From contig OX621164.1 of NCBI GenBank assembly GCA_951640195.1, positions 2,771,098 through 2,835,097 of the forward strand: a DNA stretch of 64,000 bases, written 5' to 3'. Position numbers and translations under genes: made by a program. Of the stretch, positions 35,933 to 48,000 are shown in pieces (position 1 is the stretch's first letter; each line of letters starts with the position of its first letter). This DNA is from Porpolomopsis calyptriformis. Taxonomy: Eukaryota; Basidiomycota; Agaricomycetes; Agaricales; Hygrophoraceae. The notes under the pieces were generated by a model, which searched no databases, was not told the DNA's origin, and saw only the letters and a list, made by a program, of their open reading frames with translations.

Positions 35933-36556
35933 TCACTCATCCATCCCGTTACTCATATTCGCCGACTCGACTGTGCTGCTCCGGAGGGCCTGGAGAGCGT
36001 GCAATATCCCCTTCCACGCGTCCCTCTCCAACCTTGATTCTTGGAGGCCACGGTTCCTCAGGTGGCTTTCGTCTGAAGTGGGAAGGCCAACACCGAGTGA
36101 TGGAGGGATGAACACCGACGGAGGGGCGTTAATAGCGGATGGAGCTATACGAGAATGGCGTATGTGTGCAAGGGAAGACCGGATAGCGACTTGGATGGAC
36201 TGCAGTTGTGGTGGTAAACGGGGAAAGTTTGGGGCTTGATGAATAGTGAGGAGCTCACATCCAGACGTTCAAAGTACTCGCTAACTTCGAGTACGAATTG
36301 TTCGGACCTTTCTTCGCCCTGAGGAAGGCCGTCAGCTGGGCCATCAGTCTGTGGCAATGTCAGCAGCGAGAGGGACGACGCTGCCAGTGAGAGCAGGCGA
36401 GTAATGTCCTATCGCGACTTGTACTTTAGTAGCACCTTCCAGGTTTCATGACAGCATACACACTTTCTCAACCTCCCCAAGGGCATATATCTGCCTTGCT
36501 GTTCTGCTCGTCGTCCAGATGGGGTCGATTCCATGAGTGTCTGGTTCAGTGTCCAT
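35933..36556 (-). CDS. MED11: Mediator complex subunit 11
   Basis: Mediator head-module subunit that pairs with Med22 and helps recruit TFIIH. Three exons: MDTEPDTHGIDPIWTTSRTA ..QIYALGEVEK; then DITRLLSLAASSLSLLTLPQ ..GEERSEQFVLEVSEYFERLD; then SIQVAIRSSLAHIRHSRIAP ..IPPSLGVGLP ..ERDAWKGILHALQALR. Stop at 35933. The pattern of two helices joined by PPSLGVGLP is characteristic of basidiomycete Med11. It lies 59 bp downstream of TAF2 on the same strand. Short acidic and Asn/Met-rich tail. Confidence 0.9.
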
Positions 36557-36615
36557 TGTCAGATCCCAAGTGAAGAACAAGTGAAGAATGCCAGGTAAAC
36601 GACTGTAAATAACAA

Positions 36616-39600
36616 TTATGCAAATTTTGCCTTCTTAGCCACTGGTAAGCCACCTTTCTCTACATCCTTCCTCTTCTTATCCGGACCCGCCTTGGCGCTT
36701 GCCAGTAATTCAGTCACCCTGCTTCGAAGCGCGGTAGCCAGATGACCGACATCGGAATCAGCACCATTGAATTTGATCGCATTCCGGACCATGAGGTCGA
36801 TGTCTGCTTCAAACATCCCGACGGATTCGTATTTGTCAGAGTCGAGTTTCTGCCGAATGGTCTTCAGGTCTCGAGCATCTTTCGGAGGAATGATGTCGAA
36901 GTAAGTTGGGATGCCGAGTAATTCTGGATTCACAGGTTCTCGGAAAACCCATGAGCTGAATGTGAAATAAGTCTATTAATAAGTCTATAAATTCAGCACG
37001 AAGAAACACCACTAACACATCTTCCTTGACCAGAGCAGTCATTAGGCCTTGAAGACTTCTCTTTTCCAACCAAGTGAGTTTCTTCTCCGTGGCTTTCACC
37101 CATTCCTTTTTGAAAGCTTTCTCAACTATGTCTGCAGAATCGACTGGATAAGTGTGAGGGGGGTTGAACTGGCGGCAATTGTTAAAGACAAGCTCGACGT
37201 CTTTGCGAAAGTCTTCCATGGTCGAGTACTTTCCTGTGGTCAGTTTTTGGGACATAGTTCCCAAGTCCATTGGATGTGTAATTTCATCAAGATAACTGAG
37301 AATCATGGTGACAAACATGCAAGAGCGGAATGCATTTGCTGGGACTCACGTAGGGCAACCATCTAGAGCTGGGTCTACTGGTCGAGAAAAGATAACGGCC
37401 TCTGGAATCCTGAGTAGGGCCTTCAAAATATCCTTGCATTTTTTCTCGTTAATTGACGCGGGCTCTACGATCGGGGATTTCTTTGGTTTCAACGGAGTGA
37501 GATCAGTCTCCTTCTCCTTTCCTTTGGTCGAAGTAAGTTGTGTATCGGTTAGTGGCTGTGACACATTGGACTCGCATGGCCTATCATCCTTGCTTTTGTG
37601 CGGACTGGGCCTCGGTGCTGGTGGCGGTCTGGTATTGGTCTCAGCAAAGGGTGATAGCCTTTCTTTCTTTGCCGGTGACGCGTGTGCGAGGATCTCATCG
37701 TCATCCGAAAGGCTGGTCTTTTTCCGCTTTGAGATTCCATTCTCCGATGCCCTCTCTTTCTCCGTTGCTGAGCGCCATCGCTTTTCCTCGTCTTTCTCCC
37801 GTTCTATAGCAATAACCTCTTGTAATATGTCATGAGAACCGTCGTCTACGTAGGGTGGCGGCGGGGCATCAATAACCTTTGGTTTGCGACCTCTAGGCTT
37901 GGACGGGGCTTTGGTAGGGTCAACGGATTTACTCGGAGCAGCATTGACTTTCAGTTTGATGGTTGACCGGGAAGAAGAGGATGTTACATCCTGGGATGGC
38001 TCTGCAGGCAGAGGGGCTTGAGTCGCCGAGGAGACTTTGATTGTAGATAGAGGCGGAGATGGAGCTGGCTGTTGAGCTGCAGCTTCCAATGTCTTGTTGA
38101 TGCGAGTCCAAGCTAAAGTAAAAGTATTAGCAAGATACAATCGCAGAACTTGATCACGCCTCACTCTTCTCGAACATTGTCTCGAGAGCGATGGCTTCGT
38201 TATGCACGTAACTACCGACGACGTTATATTGCTTTGCGTTGTTGGTCATGAGCCGGAGATCAGCTTCGAACTCAAATCGATTTTTGTACAACCCTTGAGA
38301 CAGTTTTGCTGACATAGTACTGAGATCCATTGGATGTTTGATGACACCGAAGTAGCTGCTAAATGTCAGCGAGACAGTATATTGGAGCAAAGCGTCATGA
38401 CAGACTTGGGCGCATGATCCCGGATGGGATCTACAGGTTGCATAAAAAGGGCGGCGTGCTTGTTGACTTTGAGCTTTTTTAGAGCACTTTGGCATGCGCG
38501 CAGATCACTGAGGATCATTCCTCCCGATCGGGCTTTGGGAATAGTCGCGGGTTGGTCAACCTTCGACGGTTTTCCTTTGGGCTTCTCTTTGCGAACGGGG
38601 ACGCTGAAGGTGACAGCTTTTTTGGCACCTTTGGCATCTGGGAGAATGGCAGTAGGGAGGTTCGATGGTGTATCGACTTGGGATACCTTGGGTTTTGGCG
38701 GTCCCGAGGGTGGAGCAAGAGGCTTCCTTGGCGGTGGGCCACCTGACTTCAACGGTCGTTGGGGTTTTAATGGCATTTTAACAAGTGGGAGTTGCGGGGC
38801 GGATTCAATAACAGGAGTCGGTGGAAGGTGGATAGTGAATTTGGGTGCCGTTTCTTCAACGCCTCGGATGAGAATATCCGCCAATTTCAAAAGGCACCAG
38901 CGAACTTCGTGGTCGACATCGGGAGCCCTGCCAAGGAGGTGTAAGAAGATACGATCCTTTAGTGAATAAGGCTTACAGTGCAATTGGCATCAGAAATTCG
39001 CGCAGAGCTTCATTCTTGCCGACTTCGCGGTCTTTTCGCAGAACTTTAATCATGGCATCAACATCACTTTTCTTCGAGGACTCTCTATTTTTCTCCGGGT
39101 TCGCGCCATCTTCTTCAATGAGAAGAGATTCTGATTCCCTAAGCGATGTCTTCAGTTCACCCATGGAAACTAATAACGCCAAGCTTTGACAAGCTGTCCG
39201 AGCAACATGGCGTCGTACGACACGAGATGAATCATTCGCCATCACGGCAAGAACATAGCGCATAATTTGGGGCGTGTACCATTTCGTCAGGAGGAGGCCA
39301 TCGAAGGCGGCAATTCGAACTTGAGTGTAATTCCCGTCGCTATAATATTGTTGTGAGACGCGATTGATTCGTTGCCCTTTATTACCTACCGAGTCAGAGG
39401 GAAAAATACTTGAGGGTGGCTTGGAATCAGGCTCGCAAGTGTAAGAACGACGTAAAACTGTGTATCGATTAGCCAAAATGCAGATATGAACCATTAAAAG
39501 TGGCTTACGTCGAGTGCAGCAATTGTGACTATATTATGGTAGGATGGTATCAATCTGTCCATGCTCCGATACCGGTCAACCTCTGTGATAGTCTGCTTGA

Positions 39601-42600
39601 CTAGATCAGCATCTTCAGCATTATGTTCCATTCGGATTTGGGTTGTTAATAGTTCCCCACGTTCAGGCGGAGTCGTGGATACGGCTGCAGAAGCTGCTGC
39701 GGCAATGATAGTACAGATATAAAATGCGTCCGAGTACTGGAAATACATATGAGAGAGAGAGATCTAGATCAAGGAACCCACTGACCGGGTTGGCCGTATT
39801 GTCATTATACCGTAACTGATCAATCAGGAATCGCCGGACAACTGAGGGGGACTTCCCGTTCTCGTAGCGTATTCGAGAAATCGCATTCACCAAAGTCTGA
39901 AATTTGTTGAGTCAAGCGTCAAGGATGAGTTTATGAAAACGCGCCTTTCTGACAAAGTACTCAGGAATATCTGTAAAGTTGTTTGGTTTTGGAACATAAG
40001 TATGGGCAAAAAGGTCCTGGTTCGCATCTTGCGGTTCATAGCAATATCGCAGAAAGAGTTTGAAAAGGTGGAATAGACCAAGAAAGTCAAGTCTTCGTAT
40101 AGCACACTGTGATATCAAGGTGATGATGATGGATAAAGTTGTAACTGGATTCTACTCACACTGACAAGGGCCAAGGCTGCTTCGCAACGGATGCGGAAAT
40201 AATAATTTGACACCAAGACCGTCTTTGTCAGTGTACTGGAAACAATGGCCGTCGGTTGTTTAGCTAGAGCGTGGACTGCCTGATTAACCAATGTCAACTG
40301 CGAATATCAGTCACAATATAAACAAAGATGCAAACCTCCAACTGCGCAACAACATCGCGATCTCGCTGCAACTGTGACACCCACATAAAGTCAGGTTGTT
40401 CAAACATGATCACAGCGATCCACTCGAAATCGGCATCCATCCGTATCCATTCATAAGTGGCTCCCGACATGACCTGCTCGTCATCTTCTGTCCAATCCGC
40501 AACTTTCCAGTTCTCACGCTCCTTTTCTTTCTCCCAAACCTCGAGTCCAAAACCCATATCTACCATACCCATTGCTTCCGCAGCTTCAGTGTCGCCTTCT
40601 GCGGCAGCCTGGGCGGCAGCTTGTCGAGCGAGATAGCGCTTGGTGTTCCGTCTGACGCGCTTGTACTTTGTATTGAAAGGCACTTCGTACCGTTTAAATG
40701 GGGTGCGGATATCCAGTACGTGCTCGTAGGGCGTGCCATCTGCTTCGTGTATGCGGATAGTCATTTGACCCTGCAAAACGCCTGGTGAGGTGAAAAACCT
40801 TCTGAGATGATACTAACTGACCTCAAAAAAAGGAACAGGTTTCATCAAGGTTCGGGAGATCTCGTTATTTTCATGCGTTTTAAACGCCGGTGACTCTTGC
40901 CTCATCGTGATCTCTACGGCCATTTTCTTTCGGTTAAAAGTTGCAGCAAAACCGAAGGCCGGACAACCACTTCCGTATATCCACTGCTCCGCAAAGGATC
41001 TTGGATCCACACCGCTCACCTTCCTGCAAGTCCTCAAGAACGAACTCGTGGCAAGTGCGTTGTTCGGCATTTCTCCACTTAAAGCGGACAGGAAAACTTT
41101 TGGAAGGACGCGAGATAGTCCAAGAGACGTCCCTGACTTCCCAAGCCGTCGGTCTAGAATGTGGAGAACCAAAGGAGACTTGAGATTGACAAATGGTAGA
41201 GTGGCGGCATCTGGGGGATCAACGTTTTGAGGCTGGCATATCGGGGGCATAGATCCGTTGTCCAAATCTAGAACCCGCTGCATGTCCTTTTTCAGTCTAA
41301 ACCGATACTCGTTGTTTCCCAAAAGTTTTCGCATGAAAAGGCCGGTTATATAGAGCCCCAACCCATTTACAAGCCAAGTATCTGACCAGGACTTTGGTTG
41401 GATGTTGATTCCGACCCACTGACACGCCAATGCATGCGAGAGCACGTGTCTGGTTTCCAATGCTTGTTCAAGTGCGTCCTCGCCGTGTAACAAGTCAACG
41501 GTAACCAAAGATAGTGTAGAACTATCAAATCGCTGTGTGGCTAGTTCTTCCACGAAAACTAGCTTGTAGGATCCAAAAGGGTAAGATCCAAATTCTGTAG
41601 TGTAAAAGTTCATAGCCGAGCGAAGAGTGGAGACGGATACCGGTAACATCGACTCGTGACCAGGAAGGCAGAAGGCATACATAAGTGGCTGGGAGGTGCC
41701 AGGAGCGTCATCCGCAGAGCTGTCCAAGGGAATTGAATGGAGGTGAAATGGACCGGCTGCGAATGCCACTTGCTGCACGGACGTAAGTACGGCTTGAGAA
41801 AACAGAAAAATAGTTTTGCTGGAATTGTAGGGATGTGCAACCTTAATTTGGTTTGGGAATGTTGTATAGGGTAATTCAGTGGAATAACGTACTTGTTCCA
41901 CCAGTTCACCACTGCAGACGACAATTGTCGGACTTGCTTCGTGCACGTCATCAGATTCATCTTCGCCCTCGTCTCGGCGGACCAAGTCCGGCTCCTCAAG
42001 ATATCTTGGGACGACAAACTCGAATTCCCATGTACATTTCTCCCAAAGGTTGTCTACGCATGGTACCCAGCACCTTGCCGCATCAGGCGAAGAGGGTGTC
42101 GTGTAGGCATGTGGAACGCGCTTTGAGCAAGAATCAGCTAGTTTCAAGGGTAAAGGCCGCAGGAGTATTCTCACATAAGGATGGGAATCAGAAGGGAGAA
42201 CAAACTGAAAACCATCCACAGGACTGCGAAGGCTGTAGGCAATGTTGACTATGATAGGGGAAAACTCAGGAACAACAGGCGCTGGTTGGGAAGGTACCCC
42301 AGGCGTTTGCGGTTCAGGAGTCGCCGCTGTAGTGGTGCATTAAGACACGGAGTCCTGAAAATTTGCAATTATATACCTTCGCTGACGACTTGCGCGGCTG
42401 TGGCCTGACCGGACTGCTTCAAAGACACCTCCTGAGGAATCGTTATCGATAATTCGCCTTCGTCTCCCTCCGCCAGTGCAGAGTATATCTTGCGTTTCAG
42501 TTCAGGGTGATGGTGGCAGTCTTGGGCATTAGACATAATGATGTTTGAAAGGGGATCATGATGGACAAATTCAGCCTGATGGGAGGCAACGGTGACGGAA

Positions 42601-42844
42601 TGTATTGCTGTGAGGGATGAGATCAGGGTAAGTATTAGCAGAGAACTGTGACCTTACTGCATTGTCTCGAATGTAAATGGATCGTCTTCAGTTCACTGCT
42701 GGTCGGGATAACTGTGATTTCGGTATAACCCTAACAAATTGAGGATGCAAGGTGGAAAAATGAAGTATTGTTTCGAAAAAGAGCGGTGGCCTACACACCC
42801 AAAGGCTACCAGAAAAATCGATCTCCAGTACGACTTTTTGGTGA
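36616..42844 (-). CDS. TAF2: TFIID subunit TAF2 with three C-terminal bromodomain-like modules
   Basis: Core-promoter-contacting subunit of TFIID. N-terminal M1-aminopeptidase-like part: HQKVVLEIDFSGSLW (42799-42844), GYTEITVIPTSSELKTIHLH, then SIHSVTVASHQAEFVHHDPL. The large exon near 40813-42219 contains LATQRFDSSTLSLVTVDLLH and RHVLSHALACQW, where an active peptidase would have HExxH; so it is non-catalytic, as in all TAF2. A HEAT-like middle follows. The C-terminus has three bromodomain-like units: PVDPIRDHAP..YFGVIKHPMDLSTM with QYN (about 38160-38520), PVDPALDGCP..YLDEITHPMDLGTM with QFN (37080-37450), and PVNPELLGIPTYFDIIPP with KFN (36616-36960). Each keeps the acetyl-lysine Asn. A Pro/Lys-rich linker lies between units one and two. 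The first coding exon upstream of 42844 is unresolved. It is divergent from LTV1. Confidence 0.88.
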
Positions 42845-43120
42845 CTAGTAGATAACAGTCAAAATGTCAATTGGAGAAGTCTAAGGAGAAGGGAGTGGAC
42901 ATATATAGAGAAGCCTCGACGGCTATGTTCGCGTTGAATGTTCGCTCGCGTGTCCATCTAGTAACGGTATGGCGAGTTCTAGGACCAGTCCTGGGCCGAA
43001 AGAGTCGTGGAGATCAAGAGGTCGGTGGGTGACAATGACGATGAACGATTCTGGATGACTGTCGCAGTGGTCGCTCGCCGCAAGTCTGCAAAGGGTAAGC
43101 TTATGTAATCGGGCGCCTGC
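42845..43120. promoter_or_regulatory. Divergent promoter region TAF2 / LTV1
   Basis: About 275 bp holding the unresolved first exon of TAF2 (minus strand, candidates near 42890-42960) and the LTV1 promoter (plus strand). No TATA box is obvious. Confidence 0.4.
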
Positions 43121-44923
43121 ATGCCTTCAAAATCCGTTTTTCGTAAGCCAGGGGCAAGACATTTTCAACTTGTCCACAGATCACAACGAGACCCGTTGAT
43201 TCACGATCCCGATGCAAGCCAACACGTCCTAAAGCCTTTCGAGCGTGAAAACATCAAAAAGGTGGGGAACAGAATTTGTTCTTGTAGCAGAATGGTTTTG
43301 CTATACTGTATGACTTCACCCAGGTAAAATCCAGAGCTGATCTGGAGGACACCCTCTCCCAGTCGGATGTCGATCTGGACCAACCAAACAGTATTGGAGA
43401 AGCAGCCCTCTATGGTATCTACTATGATGATACCCAATATGACTACATGCAACACTTGCGGCCGATAGGTGTGCAGGAGGAAGGGGTTGAAAGTATCCTC
43501 ATCGAAGCGCCATCTACTTCTCGGATACGAACGACAAATAGAAAATCCCGAGAAATTGTCTCATTCCGTGATCTGCCAGTTGAAGCTTTAGCTTCACCTG
43601 CTGAACTCCCGGCGACCTATGAGTCTCAAGAAGCCATCCCATCTTCTATCGCCGGATTTCAACCAGATATGGACCCTCACTTGCGACAGGTTTTAGAAGC
43701 TCTTGAAGACGATGCTTTTGTGGATAATGAATCACAAGACGATTTTTTTCAACAACTTGTTGCTGAAGGTGAACGAGGAAGCATGGAGGAAGTCGAATTT
43801 GAGTTTCACGAAGATCCCGAGCTGACCTATAACATGGAAGAAGATGGAAACACGAAGGAGAGCTGGCAGGTCAGATTTCAGTCGTTTATGAATGATCGGG
43901 CGACTGCGAATCTGGGAAGTGAATCGGGTTCTGCGCTGGGTTCTGATTCAGAGGGTGGAGACACGGTCGAGGAGCTTCCGAATTTCCGTGTAATTGGCGG
44001 AAAACGGAGGCGAAACGGAGCGTCGAACGCTACTGGCTACAGTATGAGTAGCTCGTCTTTGTCCCGTACAGAAGCGTTGCAAACTCTTGATGAACGCTTT
44101 GATCAGGCGAGCTCTTCGGGTTATCACATATTTATGCCATTATTGACATTCGCGCCATAAGATCGTTTTAAAAGAGTATGGGTCCGACGAAGGGGATGGA
44201 TCTGTGTCTAATGACGATGACGCCATCCCTCAACTCATATCGTCACGAGGAGACTTCGAAGAGATGATTGATGACTTTCTTGACAACCACGAAGTGTTTG
44301 GAAAGAAAATGGGAGTCAAACTCGAAGGAGAAAGCGGCGCGGAGAAACTAGAGACGCTAAGAAAGGCTATGGGTCAAGATGAGCGAGTTAGGATTGGGGA
44401 TATTGAAAGTGGCGAAGAAGATACTGTGCTGCTGATTGATGACCCAGACGAAAGAGACCGGTGGGATTGCGAGACCATCCTCAGTTAGTGTCCCTGATTC
44501 TCACATATTTCGTCATACTCACCTCCCCAAAGCCACATATTCCAATCTCGAGAATCACCCCTGTGTGATTCGGGCACATGGCTCAAAGCCCATCCCCAAG
44601 ATAAAGGTTCACTCTCGCACTGGTTTCCCAATCATGCTTGACCAGCCGTCGACTGGCAAAGCAGCAATACCAGAGAAGCCGCGTATGTGTGGAAGAAGTT
44701 CTGTCTCGACGACTTTTGACCTCTTTGCCCAGCTTTGCCTATAACTGTAACGCGTCCTCAAAATGAGTCCAAAGAGGAAAAGAAAACACGGAAACAGGCT
44801 GTCAAAAGGGAGCGCCAAGCGCGACGTGTTGAAAAGAAGGCTACACAAGAACAGTTTTCGGTCGAATTCGAGCGCCAAAAGAAATGGGTTGGTGAGGGTA
44901 AAGTCAAGACGCGAAAGCTGTGA
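43121..44923 (+). CDS. LTV1: Ribosome biogenesis factor LTV1
   Basis: Cytoplasmic 40S maturation and export factor that leaves the pre-40S particle after Hrr25 phosphorylation. The start MPSKSVFRKPGARHFQLVHR and SQRDPLIHDP match the family. Further on come LYGIYYDDTQYDYMQHLRPI (the conserved Y.DD...Y..HL), acidic segments, FRDLPVEAL, and LQTLDERFDQ before the intron at 44107. Then EYGSDEGDG, DFEEMIDDFLDNHEVFGKK, and a basic C-terminus (EEKKTRKQAVKRERQARRVE). TGA at 44921-44923. The intron near 44107-44174 can be read in two equal-length ways (see findings). Interestingly, casein kinase 1, whose Hrr25 form regulates Ltv1 in yeast, lies in the same window, 35 kb away. Confidence 0.92.
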
Positions 44924-45055
44924 TTATATTTAGTTCCAAGTTATATTGTGCTGAGGTACAATGTGAGTGGTATGTGTGCAACGGAATCAGACTTGAGCGT
45001 GTGTAGAAAATGAAGAGAACTCTAAGCAACGAGGGTGAAAATGCAATAGCCGAGA

Positions 45056-48000
45056 CTACCAATCGGGCCACGACTCTAATAGATGAGAATCTTCTTCAGG
45101 CATGTCCTTTTGCTTCATCCAACGGTCAGGAACCTGTAGACATTTGAGCATCGAGGGCCAACCTAAGGTACAGAAGCAGCTCACCAAAGGGAAATATCGT
45201 TCCATTGCGCTGATAAATCGCTGCCTATATTGCTTTGGGGTCACAACGGTAGGACCACCGCCAGATGCACCACCAAGGAAGGCCGATTCCTTGACCCAAC
45301 TCTCCAGCTTCTTGTCCCAGGTGTAGGTGCGGACATAATCTACAGAACAGGTTATTAGTGGACGGAAGAATATCATGACACTTACCAACAATACCGACAA
45401 CGAGCTCATTTTTAAGACTATCAACACCAACAACCAACGAGTAATCCATGACGTTGATGTCCGCCAGGAATTTAGTGTCGTTGAAAAGGGACCCTCGGAA
45501 GATACGCTTGGAATGTTCCCGTAAATAAAAGGGAGCCAGATGGGAAGCTAACAGGCCATTTTAACTTGAGAGCTTGTCTACGTAGGGGATGAAACTCACA
45601 CTCAACCAGATTCTCATCTAGAAGAACCTCGTTCTCTCGGCCCGTTGACTGGACATGGCGGTTACGAGTAGACCCCTTCAAGTCGTATATCTAGTGATGA
45701 AAAGATAAATCAAATTTGGGAGGCAGATATATCGTCTGGTTAAATACTTTTGAAAAGCGGCGATCGTAGAAAAGGTTTTCCATCACGAGAAGATTCATCT
45801 GCGTCGATTTGGATCTCGAAGAGCCGTTGTCTTTTCCAGTCTTCTTGAAAGTCAACTTGTAGCAGCCAAAAATCTTAGCTAGTAGAGTGGGACGCTGGAA
45901 GGGATGATCATAAAAGGAAGAGCAGGGATAAAATACTAATACTGACATTGCTTGTGACCGCGGACGACATGTAGTCGAAGTAGGCAGGTGCAAACGTCTC
46001 CATCGTTTGCAGTTCTGTTTTCGAGAGTTCTTTGGCAATGAAGCGATCATCTGGGCGATTGTCAAGGACAACAGGGTGGTATAGCGAATGGGCCGACCTC
46101 GAGTTTTCAGGAACGCTGAACCGGATTTGCCTCCACTAGCATTCCATTTAACACATCTTGCCAAGGATTCTATCATGCTTTTTTCGCAATCGTAGGTGCG
46201 GCGCAAGGCGTCAAATTGCTCCGGATACAAGACTGTGCAACTGATAGTCAAACCGCCACTTTCAAACGCTACACAAATAGTTAATTTGGCTCATGCAATG
46301 GAGACCCCCCACTTACAGATGGCCCACGGTAGTTTTGAAGATGGAACTCTTAACTCTTCTGTTGGATTAGGAAGTTCAACGGTTTCAACATTGACAACCC
46401 CCCAAGTCGATGTCGACTCTGCAATGGATCGATCATCGGGCATGAAAGCCTCTCCACCATCCGTCAACTTCGCTTCCCGCGTTGTTCGTTTCTCTGCTCG
46501 AGACTTGGCCAGCATTTGTCGGTATTGTGGAGAGCTAAAAGAACGACAATCAGTTAAGCTACTGAAATGGTTAGATCGAGAACTCACTTGAGGGCTAGTG
46601 CAATAATCGAGGTCGGTTCATCCGTACGAACAACCATGGAAGAATCTCGAAAGATGTGTTCGGGGTCGCTCATTGGGTCATCAACCTCGAATTCAGTACG
46701 ATGGCGAGATTGTTGCAGCCATAAACCAGAAATTGCCCTCAGTATCGCAGGGAGTTCTGGGCCACCAGGACCGATATCAGGATCTGAGGGAGCCTGAACT
46801 AGGTTCTCCGGCGCCTTGGAGGTTGATGGAATGGTTGGTGGAGACAAGGATACTGGTACCACCGCTGGCTGCACCGGAACCTCTGGAATCTCTTGCAACT
46901 GAGGTATTTCTTCTAAAGGAGGGAGAGATGAGGAGGAAGGAGTAGGTTTGACCACACTCTCAAGATCGGGGGCATGAATGTCTTGCGACACTTCAGAAGC
47001 GAGCATTGCGACCGATTTCTGACCTTGGTCATCACCTTCTCCCTCATCGTCTGCCTGACTCGAATCGGAGCTCTCGGATTCATCTTTAATGGCGTCTTTG
47101 ATGCTATCCAGAACCTCCACTTTCGCGCGTGCCGATGCGACAGGACGAGCACGTTTTCCTCGAATAACGGCGTAACGACGGTTGGCTCGTTCAGTGTCCC
47201 TGTTAATTCGCTCAAAGTGTTTTGCGATATTCGATACTTTGTTTCCGGGACCACCTGCCGGTCGCCGGAAGGTAGACTTATTGAGTGTATTGGTGGAGGG
47301 ACGAGCACGATTACCCGATTTCACTTTTCTTCCAGCCACAGCGGCAGAATTTTGGCTACCTGAAATAGAAGCCATACGCCCGCGGTTCCCGTCCGGTTTC
47401 ATAACACAAGGAGGTCGTTTTTCGGGTGAGGGTCGTCTGGAAGAGTCCAGAGAAGACTCCCCTACGGGTCCTGGAATACGGCTGCCCCTCGCCAATTGTC
47501 GACGAGAATGAGTCAGGTATCTAGGGGCGACGTTGGCGGCATAACCTTGTTCGAAATCTGAAATCGACGGTTTCTTGGTTGGTAGGTGATGTCGACTCTT
47601 GCTACGCACGGTGGGTCGGGGAATCACGGGGGCATATTCCTGCTCACTTTCGGAGACTAGGTTCTGGGGAGCGAACGCAGTCTTCGCGAGTTCCTGCACA
47701 CCGTTGGCGGGTAAGAAATCTTGATATTTCCTTACCAGTTCTGCGACACTCGGGTATTGATTAGGGCGTCTAGGCAACCTGGATGCTCGTTGTATAGTTT
47801 GTTCCTCGTTTGGCTGGCTCAACTCGTCCTAGTAAAGTAAGTGAATAGGTCTACGAAGAATGCAGGAAGTACTAAGACGAACCTGAACTGCTATATGTAG
47901 TTCACTAGAAGACAAACTTTCATCCCTAGCGGCGCCGATAGTGCAATCACTGTCCGGGTCTGAAGTCCTATGGACCTCCGCATTGGCTGTCGAGGGTTTT

